Positions 35,735 through 44,644 of a DNA stretch of 64,000 nucleotides are shown here, piece by piece. The translations under genes and the position numbers were made by a program. Positions within the stretch are counted from its first letter, which is position 1. Each line of letters starts with the position of its first letter. This DNA is from Sphingobacterium gobiense. Its GTDB lineage: Bacteria > Bacteroidota > Bacteroidia > Sphingobacteriales > Sphingobacteriaceae. Under the pieces are notes generated by a model. The model was not told the DNA's origin, searched no databases, and saw only the letters and a program-made list of their open reading frames with translations. The stretch covers positions 1,178,001 to 1,242,000 of the forward strand of contig NZ_PVBS01000001.1 of NCBI RefSeq assembly GCF_002980575.1, in the 5' to 3' direction.

Positions 35735-37003
35735 TTATAAGTGAGAAATAATTACTTTTTTTCTGGAATTTGCACTAGTATCTTTTGCAGTAATATCTAT
35801 TATTCGATACTTTAAATTAAAATAACTTAAAATGTCCAGCGCTTCCGACGCATTGACGTTTCGATGAACTTTACCCCACAATTTGGTAGCCGGCATCTTA
35901 CCTTCAAATTCGAATTCAAAATTGTACCATCTCGAAAATTCTTCCATTACACTCCTGATATCTGTATCTTCAAAATAAAATAAATCATCCTTCCAAGAAA
36001 TCACATTTGAAGCATTGACTTTTTTTACCTCTAATCTCCGTTTAGCGTTTAAAATGGATTGTTCTCCTGGCTTTAATGTCCTAGAAGCATTTTGTGTATC
36101 CGTTTTTGATATTGGGTTTACCCTTACGCTGCCCTCCAGAAGTGTGGTTTGGGTAGCACTTTTTCGTCCATACGAACGTACATTGAAATGCGTACCTAAT
36201 ACGGTAATTGATTGGTCTTCTGTTGTTACCGTAAATGGAGCCTTGGCATTCTTTGCCACCTCAAAATAGCCTTCACCCGTTAATGTTACCTTTCTTTCAT
36301 TGTTGCTAAATTTAGTAGGATAGGTTAAGGACGATGCCGAGTTCAACCAAACTTTTGTACCATCTGGCAAAGCAACTTGATATTTTCCTCCTCTCGGAAT
36401 CTCAATAGTATTAAAAATAAGTTCTTTGGCAACAGTCGTTGATCGTTCTTCTTGCATATCGTCTATGATATAGCTAATCTGGCCGTCGTCGGTTTTTGTG
36501 ATAATGAAACCATCTTGCTTAACGATTTCACCTTCATTGATGTCGTTTAATCCGATAACGGAACCGTTTGCCAGCGTCAAGGTGGCCATATTACCTCCCG
36601 GCGCAATATCTACAGGTTCATTCATTGCAGCCGACTGCGGCTTAGATTCTTGTTTGCTTTTGTAAAGAACACCGCCGATAGCTAAACCGATCAATAACAC
36701 TGCTGCGATTTTAGAAAACGTTGACCATAATGAACGTTTCCGCGTAGACGGTATGTCGCTCTCTGTCGAATCCGAACCATTCTCCGTTTTTAATACAGCT
36801 TTTAAGATATTCGATCTTCGTTCAGTGCTAAAGAAGTCTGCCTCTGCCGTATGTTGAAGCGATTGATAGGCAGCTTCCATCAGAGAAAACACTTCCTCAT
36901 CTGGAGCCCTATCGATATATTGCATCAACTCGTCAATTTCCTCTGAGCTAGCTGATTTATCAATATACTTCCTAAATAAACACGCTATTCGCTGTTTGTC
37001 CAT
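35735..37003 (-). CDS. FecR-family anti-sigma factor (locus 2)
   Basis: A 422-residue single-pass inner-membrane protein. The cytoplasmic N-terminus spans about residues 1-90 (FRKYIDKSASSEEIDELMQY), and the membrane helix about 97-115 (IAAVLLIGLAIGGVLYK). The periplasmic FecR domain contains IAPGGNMATLTLANGSVIGL and IPRGGKYQVALPDGTKVWLN followed by TLTGEGYFEVAKN. The C-terminal DUF4974-like domain is at about 335-415. It would hold the sigma factor until the SusC STN domain signals. It follows the sigma gene by 91 bases and is separated from susC by 177 bases containing the antisense terminator. Confidence 0.93.
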   Translation of the reverse strand: MDKQRIACLFRKYIDKSASSEEIDELMQYIDRAPDEEVFSLMEAAYQSLQHTAEADFFSTERRSNILKAVLKTENGSDSTESDIPSTRKRSLWSTFSKIAAVLLIGLAIGGVLYKSKQESKPQSAAMNEPVDIAPGGNMATLTLANGSVIGLNDINEGEIVKQDGFIITKTDDGQISYIIDDMQEERSTTVAKELIFNTIEIPRGGKYQVALPDGTKVWLNSASSLTYPTKFSNNERKVTLTGEGYFEVAKNAKAPFTVTTEDQSITVLGTHFNVRSYGRKSATQTTLLEGSVRVNPISKTDTQNASRTLKPGEQSILNAKRRLEVKKVNASNVISWKDDLFYFEDTDIRSVMEEFSRWYNFEFEFEGKMPATKLWGKVHRNVNASEALDILSYFNLKYRIIDITAKDTSANSRKKVIISHL

Positions 37004-37094
37004 TCTTTATCGAGTAAAAGGCCGTCTAATTAAGCCGATTACTATAAAGACGTTAATAAATGAAAAAAGGGGTAAGGGAATACCGTAAATTAAT

Positions 37095-37682
37095 TTAAAA
37101 AGGCAAAATTAACAAAAGGATTAGTACGCTATTCTCAATTTGGAGTTTAATATTTTGTCTCAAAAAATGAAGTGATAATTGCATGTGCTTTTTCACAGTT
37201 TCCTTAGAAATTCCCATTTGTGCTGCGATTTCTTCATATTTCAATTTTTCATGCCTACTTAAATAATAAACTTTTTGCTGCTGTGGAGGTAATTGGTTTA
37301 CCGTTCTTTCAATAATTAAATTATATTCTTCTTTGAGGGATGGGGTATCAATCACATAGCTATCTTCGAACAGCTCTTTCGAAAGATAGCGTTGATGAGT
37401 ACGCTCTGTTGCAAGTTTACGAAGGTAATCGAGCGTTTTATTTTTGGAGAGCGTAAATAGATAGCCCTTGAAATTATCTATATTATAAAGTGTTTCTCTT
37501 TTTTCCCAGACCTTAATAAAGGTCTCTTGAACAATCTCTTGGGCCACTTCTCTTGACTCGGTTATTTTATAAACATACACCCCTAACTTTTGATGGTAGA
37601 AGTCAAAAATTTGCGTAAATGCCCGTCGATCTCCCTTGGAAATCTTATGAAGAATCTCTTTTTCTTTCTGAATCGCATTCAT
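37095..37682 (-). CDS. ECF RNA polymerase sigma-70 factor (locus 2)
   Basis: A 195-residue ECF sigma factor. Region 2 is around residues 20-85 with YHQKLGVYVYKITESREVAQ and EIVQETFIKVWEKRETL. Region 4 is around 125-180 with LPPQQQKVYYLSRHEKLKYE and EIAAQMGISKETVKKHMQLS. A hydrophobic C-terminal tail (SVLILLLILPF) is seen in several Bacteroidota SusCD-linked sigma factors. It heads the regulatory part of locus 2. The GH2 gene upstream on the same strand is separated by a terminator, so it probably has its own promoter. Confidence 0.93.
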   Translation of the reverse strand: MNAIQKEKEILHKISKGDRRAFTQIFDFYHQKLGVYVYKITESREVAQEIVQETFIKVWEKRETLYNIDNFKGYLFTLSKNKTLDYLRKLATERTHQRYLSKELFEDSYVIDTPSLKEEYNLIIERTVNQLPPQQQKVYYLSRHEKLKYEEIAAQMGISKETVKKHMQLSLHFLRQNIKLQIENSVLILLLILPF

Positions 37683-37844
37683 TATCAGGCAAGTTACTAT
37701 TCAAAATATCACTTCTGTTTTTTTCTTAACCAAGAAATTTACTAGATAGGATCGGGTTTATCTACAATTAGAATCTAAATCTAGGAATTTTATAATAAAA
37801 AGCAAAATTGCATATATAAATTTGTTTTCGCACGCCCAGAAACA

Positions 37845-37885
37845 AACATAAAACTCCCGAGGCCTTGGACTGCGCCCCGGGAGTT
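37845..37885 (-). terminator. intrinsic terminator after the GH2 gene
   Basis: On the reverse strand AACTCCCG (37885-37878) and CGGGAGTT (37859-37852) form a stem with an 18-base G/C-rich loop region that can pair further. TTATGTTTG follows. It lies about 40 bases after the GH2 stop and separates GH2 from the sigma-factor gene. Confidence 0.65.
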
Positions 37886-37922
37886 CGTTATACAGTCACA
37901 AAATATACTTATCGTCCCATAT

Positions 37923-40739
37923 TTATGGGTACTTCCCTACGAAATCAAACACCAGTTTACCTTCTATCCATTCTGGCCCTATTTTATTCGGCTGCCCTTC
38001 CGGACCATGATTTGTCGCTGCATCAAACTTGGTTCCGATAGCACTGATGCCATTCAAAAAAGAGATGTCGCCTGCAGGGAACGGAGGCGAATTATGGTTA
38101 TTTTCTGCGGCTTGCGGCCCTGGTGGAGTATAAAGTCTTAAAAACAGATCATCGCTTTCGCTATAGATGGCAAAGGGTTTAATCGTATTTTCAATGACAA
38201 CCCAATTGAAATTACGGTAATAACCTTTAAACTCGGGATATTCCCAGGATTCTCCGGTAACGGTATTATTGTACTTTTTATGCCAAACGCCGTAATTGTT
38301 ACCTTTCATTCTATTTTTCCAAACCCGATAAGGGCCTCTTCCCATATATTTCACACCTGTTACCAGCTCTTCGGGAAAATCAAAGTTTATTCCCAAATAA
38401 TCAAAGGCATTGCCGGAACCTCCTGTGTCATGGTAATACGCGTAGTCCAATGTCAGCAAACCACTGGGGGCTAGTTTATACTTCACCCGTTTCAGCGCGT
38501 CTTTATACTGTATCTCGACAAAAACACTATCTCCTTTTGTAGTGTGCTCCATGGAGACAAAGTCCGCCTTTCCTATGGCCGGCTGTGGTCCGTTCGAGAA
38601 AGGAATCTGCTGATCACCACTTTTTACCTGATGGATCAAGCCCGAGCTTTTGTCGAAGCTGATGGCTAAATCACCGGCTGTTAGCGTTACATCACGCTCC
38701 GTTTCCGTCACTCGCGCCTTTGCTTGCGGACGCGGTTCGTTTATCCATTGTTCGTTGATCGTTTTCACCGACTTGAGCGGCCAAGTCCATGTGTAGAGTT
38801 CTCTTCCGTGTACATCGGTAGCCTTTAGCGTTAAGAGATCGGCCTTTACCTTTTTGTGCTGATCGAAAGGAATTTTAATCGTTCCGCGTTGTTTGGGTTG
38901 CAGATCGGGTCCAGAGATCGATCCCTCGTCCAACACCGTGCCTATCGTATCCTGCGCATAAGGCGAAGGAAAAGTGCTGAGTTTCCACTCAAACTGCACG
39001 GTATTTAAATTGGTATAAAGGTAGCGGTTCTCTATTTCCAAGTCCCCATCAAAATGAGTTGGCAGCTTTTCATGGTCGATATAAACGGGCGACCAGATTT
39101 CTTTGATCGTATAAAAACTGCCTTCCTTTTCACGATAAGGACCTAAAATGCCATCGGGAGCATGGTTGCCATCGGTATCGATACGACCACCTTGATCTAA
39201 CCTAACCACGCCTTCATCTGCAAATACCCATAGAAAACCGCCAGCAGAAAGCGGATTGGCCATCATCTTGTTCCAGTGATCGTTTAAACCAGCGCCATGC
39301 CCGCCATCAAACAGGCCATGCAAAAACTCTGTGGGAAAGAATACCTCTTTGCCATTATATAGCGATCCGTCACAGCAATCATAGCCTTTATAGTGTTGCG
39401 TGTCGGTGCCATTAAAAATATTCCAGGGATGAATTACGATTCTATTTTGGGGATCGTATTTGGCGTAATCTTCCACAAGTTCATGATTATTACCGCCTTC
39501 ATTGCCATTGGCCCAGATAACGATGGACGGATGGTTTACATCTTTCGTCACCATCTCTTTCAGTAATTTACGTCCAACAGCTGTATCGTACTTCTTCTGC
39601 CAACCGGTTAATTCATCGATAACGAAAAGACCAAGTGAATCACATACTTCGAGGAAATGGCCGTCGGGCGGATAGTGAGACATCCGTACCGCATTCATGT
39701 TCATATCTTTCATGAGATTGACGTCCATGATGCTGATCTCCTTGCTCATGGTTCTGCCAGAGGTTGGCCAGGCGCTATGTCTGTTGACACCTTTGAACAT
39801 TACTTTAACACCGTTTACGAAAAAGCCTACTCCTCGCTTTAACTCGACCGTTCTGAATCCAAACTTTTCGGTTTTGGTATGCACTACATTTTGCTTCGCA
39901 TCAAGCAGCTTCAGCTCGACCTGATAGCGATTGGGAAACTCGGGCGACCAAAGGTCCGGTGATTCCACCTGTGTACGCAGGCTTGTTTTTTCTGCATCTT
40001 TTTCAAGCGGCATACGAAAAGGCGCACCCACTTTTTCTCCATCCATCGTTTTTATCTGGGCCTCCACCGTCTGATTTTTTTGATCCCCTTCTGTATAAAC
40101 ATTGATCAAAAAGCTACCATCTGCCTTCGCATCAATGGCTGTCCACTCTATATGGCTCTCCGGGACGATTTCCAGGTATACTGGCCTAAAAATGCCCCCA
40201 AAAACCCAAAAATCCGACATACGCTCCGCTCTATTGACCGAGGTATCCGAAGAAATTTTCCGGACCGTAACCTCCAGCAGGTTCTCGCCGGATGATTTGA
40301 GCAGTTTCGTAATGTCGTACTTAAACCGGTAAAAGGAGCCTTGATGCATGGGGCCTGCCGATGTCCCGTTCACCTTTACCTCGGTGTCGGTCATCGCTCC
40401 TTCAAAAACAAGCTTTACCGTCTTATTTTTCCAGTGAGCATCAGAAACGAATGTATGCTTATAATAGCCAATTTCATTTTTCTCGAAATCTTCCTTCCAG
40501 CCATAATGATAGGTACCAAAACCTTTGGTTTCCCAGTTGGACGGTACCGGTATTTTACTCCAGGTGCCGCTATTGGCGCCACTGCTCACCATAAAATCCC
40601 AATCTACGGTATGGTCTTTATCGGTACCCGAAAGATAGCTGATCGCTGTGGATTGACCGCAGACGGTGCTTATTGTGACGAAATGCAGCAGGTACATGGC
40701 CCACTTCGTTGCATTTTTGATACTTCTTTTTTGGATCAT
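37923..40739 (-). CDS. glycoside hydrolase family 2 protein (beta-galactosidase-like)
   Basis: A 938-residue exported enzyme with signal peptide (to about residue 28). Domain order: sugar-binding jelly roll (about 45-205, IPVPSNWETKGFGTYHYGW), Ig-like domain (about 205-310), catalytic TIM barrel (about 310-600) and C-terminal beta-rich domains including a beta-galactosidase small-chain-like region with LGINFDFPEELVTGVKYMGR. The acid/base Glu is in IVIWANGNEGGNN near residue 412 and the nucleophile candidate is the Glu of FPTEFLHGL near 467. Substrate could be beta-galactoside or beta-glucuronide side chains. It sits upstream of locus 2, on the same strand, with its own terminator. Confidence 0.92.
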   Translation of the reverse strand: MIQKRSIKNATKWAMYLLHFVTISTVCGQSTAISYLSGTDKDHTVDWDFMVSSGANSGTWSKIPVPSNWETKGFGTYHYGWKEDFEKNEIGYYKHTFVSDAHWKNKTVKLVFEGAMTDTEVKVNGTSAGPMHQGSFYRFKYDITKLLKSSGENLLEVTVRKISSDTSVNRAERMSDFWVFGGIFRPVYLEIVPESHIEWTAIDAKADGSFLINVYTEGDQKNQTVEAQIKTMDGEKVGAPFRMPLEKDAEKTSLRTQVESPDLWSPEFPNRYQVELKLLDAKQNVVHTKTEKFGFRTVELKRGVGFFVNGVKVMFKGVNRHSAWPTSGRTMSKEISIMDVNLMKDMNMNAVRMSHYPPDGHFLEVCDSLGLFVIDELTGWQKKYDTAVGRKLLKEMVTKDVNHPSIVIWANGNEGGNNHELVEDYAKYDPQNRIVIHPWNIFNGTDTQHYKGYDCCDGSLYNGKEVFFPTEFLHGLFDGGHGAGLNDHWNKMMANPLSAGGFLWVFADEGVVRLDQGGRIDTDGNHAPDGILGPYREKEGSFYTIKEIWSPVYIDHEKLPTHFDGDLEIENRYLYTNLNTVQFEWKLSTFPSPYAQDTIGTVLDEGSISGPDLQPKQRGTIKIPFDQHKKVKADLLTLKATDVHGRELYTWTWPLKSVKTINEQWINEPRPQAKARVTETERDVTLTAGDLAISFDKSSGLIHQVKSGDQQIPFSNGPQPAIGKADFVSMEHTTKGDSVFVEIQYKDALKRVKYKLAPSGLLTLDYAYYHDTGGSGNAFDYLGINFDFPEELVTGVKYMGRGPYRVWKNRMKGNNYGVWHKKYNNTVTGESWEYPEFKGYYRNFNWVVIENTIKPFAIYSESDDLFLRLYTPPGPQAAENNHNSPPFPAGDISFLNGISAIGTKFDAATNHGPEGQPNKIGPEWIEGKLVFDFVGKYP

Positions 40740-40875
40740 GGTGTTTTTTTATTACCAAGCAGGATCTTGTTGAATATTGGGATTTGTATTTCGTTCGGTT
40801 TACATCTCAAATATATTAGTTTAAGTTTAAGCATGCAAATATTAAAACCAACCGTATCAATAAACTTAGCACCTA

Positions 40876-41152
40876 TAGCGCACGTGATGACGACATTACC
40901 ACATCTCGGAACCGACATCCACAGATTTTGAGATACGTGAATCGGGCGGTTAATATTCGATCAAAAAAGTATTCAGCAGTAGTATAAACTTCCGGTAGAA
41001 AAATCTATCTTTGGCCCTTTAATTAATCTAACTTTATGGATAACATCCGCGTATCCCTATTATTTATTTCGTATTTCAACATGAAAAAACTTTACATTTT
41101 AGTTTTAGTAGCTTGTTTACTTGCTACGGGTCGGTCTTATAGCCAAGACAGT
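40876..41152 (+). repeat. duplicated segment, copy 1 (upstream region plus signal peptide of the barrel gene)
   Basis: From TAGCGCACGTGATGA at 40876 to the codons for QDS at about 41152 this segment is repeated, with an internal deletion of about 108 bases, at 60363-60531. It holds the upstream element, the promoter region and the first 24 codons of the gene at 41081. Confidence 0.85.
40951..41013 (+). promoter_or_regulatory. shared upstream element and promoter of the barrel gene
   Basis: 40951-41003 carries the element also found at 24528-24580 (blocks TTCGATCAA, AAAGTATT, CAG, ATAAA, TTC, TAGAAAAA). Immediately after it TATCTTTG at 41006-41013 fits the -7 consensus TAnnTTTG. No TTG is seen at the -33 position, so an activator acting through the element is plausible. 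The 341-base gap between GH2 and the barrel gene otherwise shows nothing I can name. Confidence 0.5.
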
Positions 41153-41707
41153 AAATTCAACATCTCCGCCCATACCCAATTGGGTACAACTAAATTTTCA
41201 AGAGTTGGTGATTCTTCGGCCGAGCTGAAACAGTTCACCATTACGCCCCGAGCAACATTCCGAATCGATAAGGTATGGGCGGTTGGCGCGCTCTACAATT
41301 ACCGTAGCACTGAAGAGAGAACATACCTATCTATCCCTGGAGTGGGTGGAGGAAATATCGATACCAAAACAACCGATCAGTATGCCGGCGTCCTTGTCCA
41401 GACCTATCTTTTTGATAACGGAAAATTCGCGGCATTTTTAGAATTAGACGGTACAATGGGAACATCCAAAACGGAAATTCTATCTGGTGTGACCGGCACA
41501 CCTACCAAGTCTGACTTATATTCCTCGGCATTCCACGCCGGCGGACGGTACACTTTTTTCAAAGGTCTCGGAGCAGAGATACGTCTAAACCATTTGGCTA
41601 GTTATCGCAAACTAAAAGGAAAAGAACTTGACACAGAAACCAGTCAGTTCGACTTATTTAATAACGTTTTGAACCAGGTTTCCTTAGGGCTTTCCTATCA
41701 GTTCTAA
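41081..41707 (+). CDS. outer-membrane beta-barrel protein
   Basis: A 208-residue protein with a clear signal peptide (MKKLYILVLVACLLATGRSY, cleavage after YSQ). Alternating strands follow, such as FNISAHTQLGTTKFSRVGD, QFTITPRATFRIDKVWAVGA and FHAGGRYTFFKGLGAEIRLN, closing with a terminal Phe (LSLGLSYQF) as in proteins assembled by Bam. It resembles OmpW/outer-membrane-beta-barrel-like small porins of Bacteroidota, with about eight strands. The start 41081 is chosen over an in-frame ATG at 41036 because it begins the signal peptide and follows the promoter. A truncated paralogue of this gene lies at 60466. Confidence 0.85.
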   Translation: MKKLYILVLVACLLATGRSYSQDSKFNISAHTQLGTTKFSRVGDSSAELKQFTITPRATFRIDKVWAVGALYNYRSTEERTYLSIPGVGGGNIDTKTTDQYAGVLVQTYLFDNGKFAAFLELDGTMGTSKTEILSGVTGTPTKSDLYSSAFHAGGRYTFFKGLGAEIRLNHLASYRKLKGKELDTETSQFDLFNNVLNQVSLGLSYQF

Positions 41708-41721
41708 GTATCCCTAATATA

Positions 41722-41757
41722 AAAAAACACCCGGAGTGCATGCTCCGGGTGTTTTTT
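41722..41757 (+). terminator. intrinsic terminator after the barrel gene
   Basis: AACACCCGGAG (41726-41736) and CTCCGGGTGTT (41743-41753) form a perfect 11-bp stem with a 6-base loop and flanking A and T tracts, 18 bases after the stop codon. Confidence 0.88.
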
Positions 41758-41775
41758 ACACCCTCATTTAATGTC

Positions 41776-41806
41776 TTAATCGACATTAGTACAGAAAACC
41801 AAATAA
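41776..41806 (-). pseudogene. remnant of a DUF4143-type ATPase 3' end
   Basis: About 30 bases match, with three differences, the very end of the decayed ATPase gene at 57833 (reverse-strand reading LFGFLY-stop). Nothing upstream of it on the reverse strand reads as ATPase, so only the tail survives. The rest of the gap to 42095 (about 290 bases) contains T-rich stretches but nothing I can identify. Confidence 0.45.
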
Positions 41807-42095
41807 ACTAAATTCATTCCGCATGAACTTAGTTCGTGCATTTTTTTTGACCATCTCTTGTTTTTCCAGAAAGACCAAAAGCCGCTCCTAGAGCGGGATG
41901 TACGTTTTTTTTTGAACTACGGGACTTCAAGTTCAAGCCAACCGGCGACCCGAGGCACCGATCGCCATTATCATATTAGCTATCTGTAATAGAAAATCAC
42001 AAAAACTTGGGTTTTATAAGTACTACCACGTAAAAAATGTTTCTCCGCAATAATTCGATGGATTAGGCGTAACGGTTCGGCTACTTTTGTATCCG

Positions 42096-42431
42096 ATGAA
42101 TACCATTTTAATTTCGCATCTTTTCGTAGAAGAAGGGAAACGGTTACGCCGTATTGCCGTACAGGATATCCGATACCTGAAAGCCGCGGGCGACTATACC
42201 GTGATTTACCTAGACAAGGGTGAGTTTGTAAGTTCATCCGGTATCGGATCTATCGAACGAAAACTCGATCCATCGCGGTTTATGCGTGTGCATCGGTCGT
42301 TTATCGTCAATCTGGAGCACATCGACGCTTGCCATCGCGATATCGGCAGGCTCTACCTTATTATGAAAAACGGGCAGCAAATCGGTGTAGGAAAACGTTA
42401 TATGCATCAGATCAAATCTTTAATACTGTAG
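42096..42431 (+). CDS. stand-alone LytTR DNA-binding protein
   Basis: A 111-residue protein consisting of little more than a LytTR domain. Family features are LRRIAVQDIRYLKAAGDYTV, KLDPSRFMRVHRSFIVNLEH and GRLYLIMKNGQQIGVGKRY. It has no receiver domain and no membrane segment, so its activity must be set by expression level or by a partner. ATG 42096 was chosen; a TTG nine bases upstream is less likely. It precedes, on the same strand, the start of the sensor/effector gene block, with a convergent lipoprotein gene between. Confidence 0.88.
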   Translation: MNTILISHLFVEEGKRLRRIAVQDIRYLKAAGDYTVIYLDKGEFVSSSGIGSIERKLDPSRFMRVHRSFIVNLEHIDACHRDIGRLYLIMKNGQQIGVGKRYMHQIKSLIL

Positions 42432-42456
42432 CCGTTGGGTATTTCTAGATAGACGG

Positions 42457-43779
42457 CTAGCCTTTGTTAATTTTAAAATTAAACACCACTGTGGTTGATG
42501 GAGGAACCTCACAGCCTTGTACCTCGATTGGATAGATTAGTCCCGAAAAGGAACCTTCCATATACAGGCCAACATCAGTCAGTGTAGCGGTTCCGTTAAA
42601 TATCTCCTCGTTTTCACAGGTGCGGTAATAACTAATAGAACTACGCCTTTCCCCTCCATGATACGTGGTGTAATACAGCGCAGCCTCCCCGCCGTCGATG
42701 CCACCAGGATAAGTGCCGGGACCCGTACCAAAGCACTGGAGAGTCAGGTTTATCGGAGACTCATCCCCACCTAACCGTATGTATGCGCTGCCGTTGACAA
42801 TTTTAGCGTCGTTCCCCGTTTTGGATAGATCCTGCTCTACGCCGTTCACGATGAGTTGAACGAAATTTTCGGGTACCAGACGGATGGTCGTCAACAAAAT
42901 CAGTTTTCCGAACTTTCGCCTACCGCCGGGAGCGCTTCGATCGCTGATGTAACCGTTCTTGCTCTCCACCTCGACCTGTATTTCCACATTCGTCGCTCTC
43001 TCAATGGTGGTCGGGGCCGTATAGACTGCGTCACCGAGCACCATCTTGGTATTGATTTTGGGCGATAGCGATCCCGGGCCGGAGATAATCTTCCACCCAC
43101 TCACCGTCACATCCTTAGAAAAGCCGATATCGTCCATTGCCGCTAACGGAACACTATCGATGTGGTTTGCCGGGATGAGTTCGCCAAGGATCTGTTCCAG
43201 CAACTTCAGATTGACCGTTTCACCTGCACCTACCGATTCTTTATCTTTCCGCAGCGACAGGAGATCAAACCACACCCAGTCGCTGAAATGTGTAGTTTCA
43301 ACGGTTAGTCGACGCTGCGAGGCATTCAACTCCGTGGAGTTACCGCACCATACCCCATCGTTCCGCTGGAAGGCCACCATGCGTGTCGCAGGATTACCCT
43401 CGGCATCCGGATCATACAAAAACGAGATCTGAACAGGTTTGTCGAAGTGGATACCCTCGGGAGTCAATCGGAATGCGGGATTAGACGACGCCTCATCGAG
43501 TGTATTGCTGATGGGTTGAATGCCGAACGTCGTGAGTTCGTCCACGGCGCCGGGCGGGACTTCCATTCGTACCATATCCCCGTACAACAGAACACCGCCA
43601 TTGGGGCCGATCGCCGCCGAAACAGCATCGCCCACAGGCTGTCCCTTGGGTTTAACTACCGGTTCTCCGAAAACGGGGTCCGGTTCCTCCGTCAATGGTG
43701 CGTCTTTATTGCAGGAGGCCGCCAACAGGAGCGGCAACATGAATACAAATCGAGAAACTGTTAACATAAGCGAATTCAT
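42457..43779 (-). CDS. hypothetical lipoprotein with a ZU5-like module
   Basis: A 440-residue lipoprotein. The signal sequence ends with LPLLLAASCNKDAPLTEEPD (lipobox Cys and acidic +2 region, favouring surface display). Residues about 55-145 resemble a ZU5-type module: AAIGPNGGVLLYGDMVRMEV, PPGAVDELTTFGIQPI, FRLTPEGIHFDKPVQISFLY. The middle is Ig-like (residues 230-300) and the end is a beta-rich domain similar to periplasmic Ca-binding or adhesion units. ATG 43779 begins the signal peptide; an upstream TTG is rejected. It is convergent with the LytTR gene and divergent from the gene at 43997. Confidence 0.68.
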   Translation of the reverse strand: MNSLMLTVSRFVFMLPLLLAASCNKDAPLTEEPDPVFGEPVVKPKGQPVGDAVSAAIGPNGGVLLYGDMVRMEVPPGAVDELTTFGIQPISNTLDEASSNPAFRLTPEGIHFDKPVQISFLYDPDAEGNPATRMVAFQRNDGVWCGNSTELNASQRRLTVETTHFSDWVWFDLLSLRKDKESVGAGETVNLKLLEQILGELIPANHIDSVPLAAMDDIGFSKDVTVSGWKIISGPGSLSPKINTKMVLGDAVYTAPTTIERATNVEIQVEVESKNGYISDRSAPGGRRKFGKLILLTTIRLVPENFVQLIVNGVEQDLSKTGNDAKIVNGSAYIRLGGDESPINLTLQCFGTGPGTYPGGIDGGEAALYYTTYHGGERRSSISYYRTCENEEIFNGTATLTDVGLYMEGSFSGLIYPIEVQGCEVPPSTTVVFNFKINKG

Positions 43780-43902
43780 GGGCTTTTTTATACAAGTATC
43801 GGTGGTTACTCGCAATTATCTCCGTCGATTTCGACGAACAATCGTTAACGGCGATAAAGAGCCAGAAAAGGCGGTAAGACTTACCTTCCGTCACGAACTC
43901 CA

Positions 43903-43932
43903 TTGATTATTATATCGTTTTTATTACATTTG
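43903..43932 (+). promoter_or_regulatory. Bacteroidota-type promoter for the 43997 gene block
   Basis: TTG (43903-43905), exactly 19 bases, then TACATTTG (43925-43932) is a full match to the -33/-7 consensus on the plus strand. Transcription would start near 43938, giving a leader of about 58 bases before ATG 43997. Confidence 0.65.
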
Positions 43933-43996
43933 CTTAGCCACGCCCATATTTAGCGTGTTATCTATCAGTGAACATCTACAAATCTTATAAACAACT

Positions 43997-44638
43997 ATGA
44001 AAAAAAAAGACATCTGGCGGTATATACACAACTGGAAAGGTATGCTTGAACGCCACGAAGCCCCTAGTATTTTACAGCGCCTCTATGCCGATAAATCCCA
44101 TTTTGATTTTTGTGTATTGGATTTTATGAAATCGGGCGCAAAAAATGTCCATGTGTACCCCGGTGTATCAGACGATTATGAAAAACTCCGATTTTTTGTA
44201 CTATCAGAAACCTTTGATCGTAGTACATACCGGGACAGTATGGATCACTATATCTATGTATCAAAACCGGTAAAAAGTACCGATCAGGAAGCAGATTTAA
44301 AATCTGATATCAGTGAAAGGGAAGCCAAGAGGCGTATTGATCGTTGGAACGAGACCTTTAGCGGCAAAGCTATTGATCCCGCTATTCTAGACTTGCTAAA
44401 GGTGCGGTGTTTTATCATTCCGATGGAGGATATTTCGACCTGTGTCAATAGCGCATACTTTGCATTTAAGGTCGATAAAAAGACATCCGTATGGTCTATG
44501 GATTTGATTATCCGAGGGTGCTATGACGATCAAGACGATGCGCGTTCGGCACCGCAGGCGTCTTACGATACGATCCGCCTGGTGCCTCCGTTTCCCCCAA
44601 TAACCGAAGAACAGCAATTTGAAATCTTGTTTGATTAA
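43997..44638 (+). CDS. hypothetical cytoplasmic protein, 213 residues
   Basis: No family recognised. There is no signal peptide or membrane helix. The sequence is mixed alpha/beta with an opening lysine-rich helix (KKKDIWRYIHNWKGMLERHE), a strand region (FFVLSETFDRSTYRDSMDHY) and an acidic-basic linker near 95-115. The C-terminus contains MDLIIRGCYDDQDDARSAPQ and ends near PPITEEQQFEILFD. It is the first gene after a good promoter and is followed after 6 bases by the membrane protein gene. It is thus probably part of the operon with the sensor kinase and response regulator. Confidence 0.65.
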   Translation: MKKKDIWRYIHNWKGMLERHEAPSILQRLYADKSHFDFCVLDFMKSGAKNVHVYPGVSDDYEKLRFFVLSETFDRSTYRDSMDHYIYVSKPVKSTDQEADLKSDISEREAKRRIDRWNETFSGKAIDPAILDLLKVRCFIIPMEDISTCVNSAYFAFKVDKKTSVWSMDLIIRGCYDDQDDARSAPQASYDTIRLVPPFPPITEEQQFEILFD

Positions 44639-44644
44639 AACATC

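Noticed and set aside
40341..40931. 196-codon rightward frame opposite the 5' end of the GH2 gene
   Set aside because: It is antisense to a clear GH2 signal peptide and jelly-roll domain and has no family character.
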